Below are positions 61,741 to 64,000 of a stretch of 64,000 bases of DNA, piece by piece. The position numbers were made by a program, and so were the translations under genes. The stretch comes from Paenibacillus sp. Marseille-Q4541 (lineage in GTDB: Bacteria > Bacillota > Bacilli > Paenibacillales > Paenibacillaceae). The stretch is from contig NZ_JAGXCY010000016.1 of assembly GCF_018310695.1 (NCBI RefSeq), positions 1-64,000 of the forward strand, read 5' to 3'. Under the pieces are notes generated by a model that saw only the letters and a program-made list of their open reading frames with translations, was not told the DNA's origin and did no database searches. The stretch's first letter is position 1; every line of letters begins with the position of its first letter.

Positions 61741-62847
61741 TTACTTATCCAGCGTGTATAAAGGAAGATCTACTGGCAGTGGTTTCGGACTTTCGCAAGT
61801 ACTTTCCATCGTGTAATGTTCACCATCCGTAGATGCATCATGAAATGCCCACATGGCTTCAAGCACATGGTATGCAAGTTCTCCACTAGCTCTGTGACTG
61901 CGTCCATTTCGTATGGCATAAGCCATATCAGCTGGTCCGATTCCGCGTGTATTACTATCGTATCCTGGGAGTAATGGAACTTCTGTCCAATCCGTTTCAC
62001 CCATACGTTTTATTTTTACTGGACCGCCGAATGAGTTCGGGTCAGGAACGAGGAGTGACCCCTTCGTACCATGAATCTCGATGTTCGGGAGAGTACTGCC
62101 GCCAAATATATCAAAGCTTGTAATGATACTCGCTACAGCGCCTTGGCGGAATCTCATGAGACCCGTAACATGGGTAGGAGTATCTACCTTGATCTGTTGC
62201 CCATGTTTCTTTTCGCTCGTAATCACCCGTTCTTCTAAAGCGGTACTTGTCATTCCCGTTACGCTTGCAATAGGGCCGAGCAGCTGAATAAGTGCTGTCA
62301 AATAATAAGGTCCCATATCAAACATGGGTCCTCCGCCAGCAGCGTAGTAGAACTCGGGATCCGGATGCCAATGTTCATGACCACGGCTCATCATAAATGC
62401 CGCCGCACTTACAGGGGTTCCAATGTGTCCCTCTGTAATTGTTCTCAGCGCAGTCTGAATACCTGTTCCAAAAAAGGTTTCCGGTGCACATCCCACTAGC
62501 AGCCCAAGCTCACGAGCACGGTTCAATACTTGCTTGCCTTCCTCCCGTGTAACAGCTAGCGGTTTCTCAACATAAACATGCTTACCTGCTTCAAGCGCCT
62601 GCAAACAAACGTTGGCATGAACCGCAGGGATGGTCAGATTGATAACAATTTCAATCTCCGGATCTGCTAAAAGTTCAGAAACCGTTACTGCCTTGGGGAT
62701 ATGATAAGCTGCAGCCTGTTCTTTGGCACGATCCAAATCAAGATCAGCACATGCAGCAAGTTCTAATATGTCAAACTTATTGCAATTTTCCATGTAAATT
62801 CCGCTTATTTTTCCACAGCCTATAATACCTACCTTCACCTTTTTCAA
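61741..62847 (-). CDS. Gfo/Idh/MocA-family oxidoreductase
   Basis: About 368 residues. The NAD(P)-binding motif GIIGCGKISG is at the N-terminus and the catalytic EKPLAVT string at about 95. AAGGGAG lies inside the longer frame (ATG 62868) and is correctly spaced for TTG 62847, which is therefore preferred. It is the third gene of a unit with ThuA and another Gfo/Idh/MocA enzyme, probably oxidising a sugar or inositol-like compound in the cytoplasm. Confidence 0.88.
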   Translation of the reverse strand: MKKVKVGIIGCGKISGIYMENCNKFDILELAACADLDLDRAKEQAAAYHIPKAVTVSELLADPEIEIVINLTIPAVHANVCLQALEAGKHVYVEKPLAVTREEGKQVLNRARELGLLVGCAPETFFGTGIQTALRTITEGHIGTPVSAAAFMMSRGHEHWHPDPEFYYAAGGGPMFDMGPYYLTALIQLLGPIASVTGMTSTALEERVITSEKKHGQQIKVDTPTHVTGLMRFRQGAVASIITSFDIFGGSTLPNIEIHGTKGSLLVPDPNSFGGPVKIKRMGETDWTEVPLLPGYDSNTRGIGPADMAYAIRNGRSHRASGELAYHVLEAMWAFHDASTDGEHYTMESTCESPKPLPVDLPLYTLDK

Positions 62848-62881
62848 CGTAAAATCTCCCTTCGCCATGTCGAATTCTTCT

Positions 62882-63604
62882 TTATAGCTGGTTATCGGCC
62901 ATTCCTGTATACGCTTTAGCAGCAGAATTTCTTGTGCTTACAAGTTCTTTTCCTTCCGCAGCCCACAGCAGGCCCCGAGTCATGATCTCTTTCACAGAAG
63001 GTATTTCCATAATGTCGGCATGATGACCTAGCGAATTATAGAACACTCGGCCCTGCCCCCATTTTTTGGTCCATACTACGGGCATATCCACAGCACCGTT
63101 CGTACTATGTGGACCTTCTGCCAGAGGAAATCTTGTTGTTGCCAAAACCTCTACCGCTGGATCAATGTGGAGATAATACTGTTCGCTTTTTACTTGAAAA
63201 TTGTCTATACCTGCAAGCAGAGGACTTGAGCTATTTTTAATCTCAACGGTATATTCCACTCCATCATTACCTGGATGAGCTACCCATTGACCTCCCGTCA
63301 TAAACTGCCAATCCACATTCGTTCGAAATGAGTCACACATCCCTCCATGACAACCGGCTAGACCGACTCCATTAATAACAGCGGCAGACACGTTCTCCAC
63401 ATATTTCTGTTCGATCGTATCCATCGTCCACATAGGTACGATCAGATCTAGCTCACGAAGTTTCTCTGCATCAGCATAGGCATCCAGCGTATTCGCCCTT
63501 TCTACGTCAAAACCTGCTTCAGTAAGCCACTCATCAAACAATGCCGACACAAGTTCAGGCTCATGACCATCCCAGCCACCCCATACGATCAGTGCTTTTT
63601 TCAT
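62882..63604 (-). CDS. ThuA-domain protein
   Basis: A 240-residue protein with the glutamine-amidotransferase-like ThuA fold: ALIVWGGWDGHEP at the start, GLAGCHGGMCDSFR at the nucleophile-elbow position, and GQGRVFYNSLGHHAD near the end. Members are linked to trehalose/disaccharide utilisation and often accompany Gfo/Idh/MocA dehydrogenases as here. Its ATG overlaps the stop of the upstream gene (ATGA). Confidence 0.88.
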   Translation of the reverse strand: MKKALIVWGGWDGHEPELVSALFDEWLTEAGFDVERANTLDAYADAEKLRELDLIVPMWTMDTIEQKYVENVSAAVINGVGLAGCHGGMCDSFRTNVDWQFMTGGQWVAHPGNDGVEYTVEIKNSSSPLLAGIDNFQVKSEQYYLHIDPAVEVLATTRFPLAEGPHSTNGAVDMPVVWTKKWGQGRVFYNSLGHHADIMEIPSVKEIMTRGLLWAAEGKELVSTRNSAAKAYTGMADNQL

Positions 63605-64000
63605 TTGTTCATGTCCTCCATCTCGTTAAGTTCGACCCAGCGACGCTCTACTATTGACTTTTCAACCGCTTCCAATACAGCCTGACATTTCACCCCATCC
63701 GAAAAGTTAGGAACCGGCTGACGGTCTTCTTCGATCGCATTCATGAACTCTACCATCTCGTGGGTAAACGTCTGATCAAAACCAATCGGGTGCCCTGCTG
63801 GCCACCATGCTTCCGCATATTTGTGAACGCCATCTGTAGCTAGTACCCGGCGAAATCCCTGTACATCTTCATCATCGCTTGTAAAATAAACGTCCAGCTC
63901 ATTCATCCGTTCAAAATCAAATCTCACACTGCCTTTGCTGCCGTTAACTTCAAAAGAATTCGTGCTGCGATGGCCAGCCGCGAACCTTGTTGCTTCAATA
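63601..64000 (-). CDS. Gfo/Idh/MocA-family oxidoreductase, partial
   Basis: The C-terminal 132 or so residues of a second dehydrogenase. The frame stays open from the stop at 63601 to the right window edge, so the gene continues outside. The sequence contains EATRFAAGHRSTNSFEVNGS, the typical C-terminal substrate-domain string, and AEAWWPAGHPIGFDQTFTHE near the end. The internal GTG at 63927 is not a start. It overlaps ThuA by four bases. Confidence 0.85.
   Translation of the reverse strand, partial: IEATRFAAGHRSTNSFEVNGSKGSVRFDFERMNELDVYFTSDDEDVQGFRRVLATDGVHKYAEAWWPAGHPIGFDQTFTHEMVEFMNAIEEDRQPVPNFSDGVKCQAVLEAVEKSIVERRWVELNEMEDMNK

Noticed and set aside
1-64000. Mobile elements, CRISPR arrays, tRNA and rRNA genes
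   Set aside because: No transposase, integrase, repeat-spacer pattern, clover-leaf or rRNA-like sequence was seen on either strand.

Overview
The window looks like chromosomal DNA of a spore-forming Firmicute, most probably Paenibacillus. Reasons: a dppABCDE-ykfABC operon in the Bacillus gene order, S-layer-homology proteins, AraC-type regulators with an extracytoplasmic sensor beside LplB/LplC-type sugar permeases, strong AGGAGG ribosome sites, frequent TTG starts and clean rho-independent terminators. I saw no rRNA, tRNA, CRISPR array, transposase or phage gene.

Layout. (1) 37-7659: a small-molecule gene cluster with a BtrH-like papain-fold acyltransferase candidate, a radical SAM/SPASM enzyme, a stand-alone acyl carrier protein, a GT-B glycosyltransferase, an ATP-grasp ligase and a three-gene ABC-2 exporter. 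Carrier protein + ATP-grasp ligase + BtrH-like protein + radical SAM enzyme recalls the acyl-carrier side-chain machinery of butirosin, but no deoxystreptamine genes are visible. This is the best candidate for an undescribed pathway. (2) 7952-9534: an autoregulated YtrA-type GntR repressor and a DUF1648 membrane protein. (3) 9623-21119: one long leftward operon for D-amino-acid/murein-peptide uptake and recycling (DUF3870, dppA-E, ykfA-C), followed by two DUF1835 paralogues and a cysteine-cluster protein. (4) 21359-24113: a cytochrome P450 and an MFS exporter. (5) 24112-27504: a lipase-like hydrolase, an auxin-efflux-type carrier, and a Ser-rich small basic protein convergent with a Ser/Thr kinase. 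(6) 27504-32165: treA-treP-treR with a very clear promoter/operator. (7) 32314-37752: a DeoR regulator, a metallophosphoesterase, an EamA transporter, a methyltransferase, an HPr-like protein without the active histidine, and a serine hydrolase. (8) 37908-43222: a subtilisin-type protease carrying both a cohesin-like module and a dockerin, next to a cohesin-SLH surface anchor. (9) 43750-46760: GNAT, TPR, tubby-like and unknown small genes, plus a gene remnant. (10) 46856-54517: an alpha-L-fucosidase/sugar ABC importer/AraC locus. (11) 54757-57888: a type III polyketide synthase, methyltransferase and flavoprotein operon for a phenolic lipid or alkylpyrone. (12) 58246-59644: a chitin-active lytic polysaccharide monooxygenase. 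(13) 59665-64000: a small coiled-coil protein, an MFS transporter, and a Gfo/Idh/MocA-ThuA-Gfo/Idh/MocA sugar operon running off the right edge.

Most genes lie on the minus strand. Starts were moved inward wherever a Shine-Dalgarno site decided the matter; one gene (10959-12038) appears to begin at ATT. All assignments come from reading motifs by eye, with no database search.
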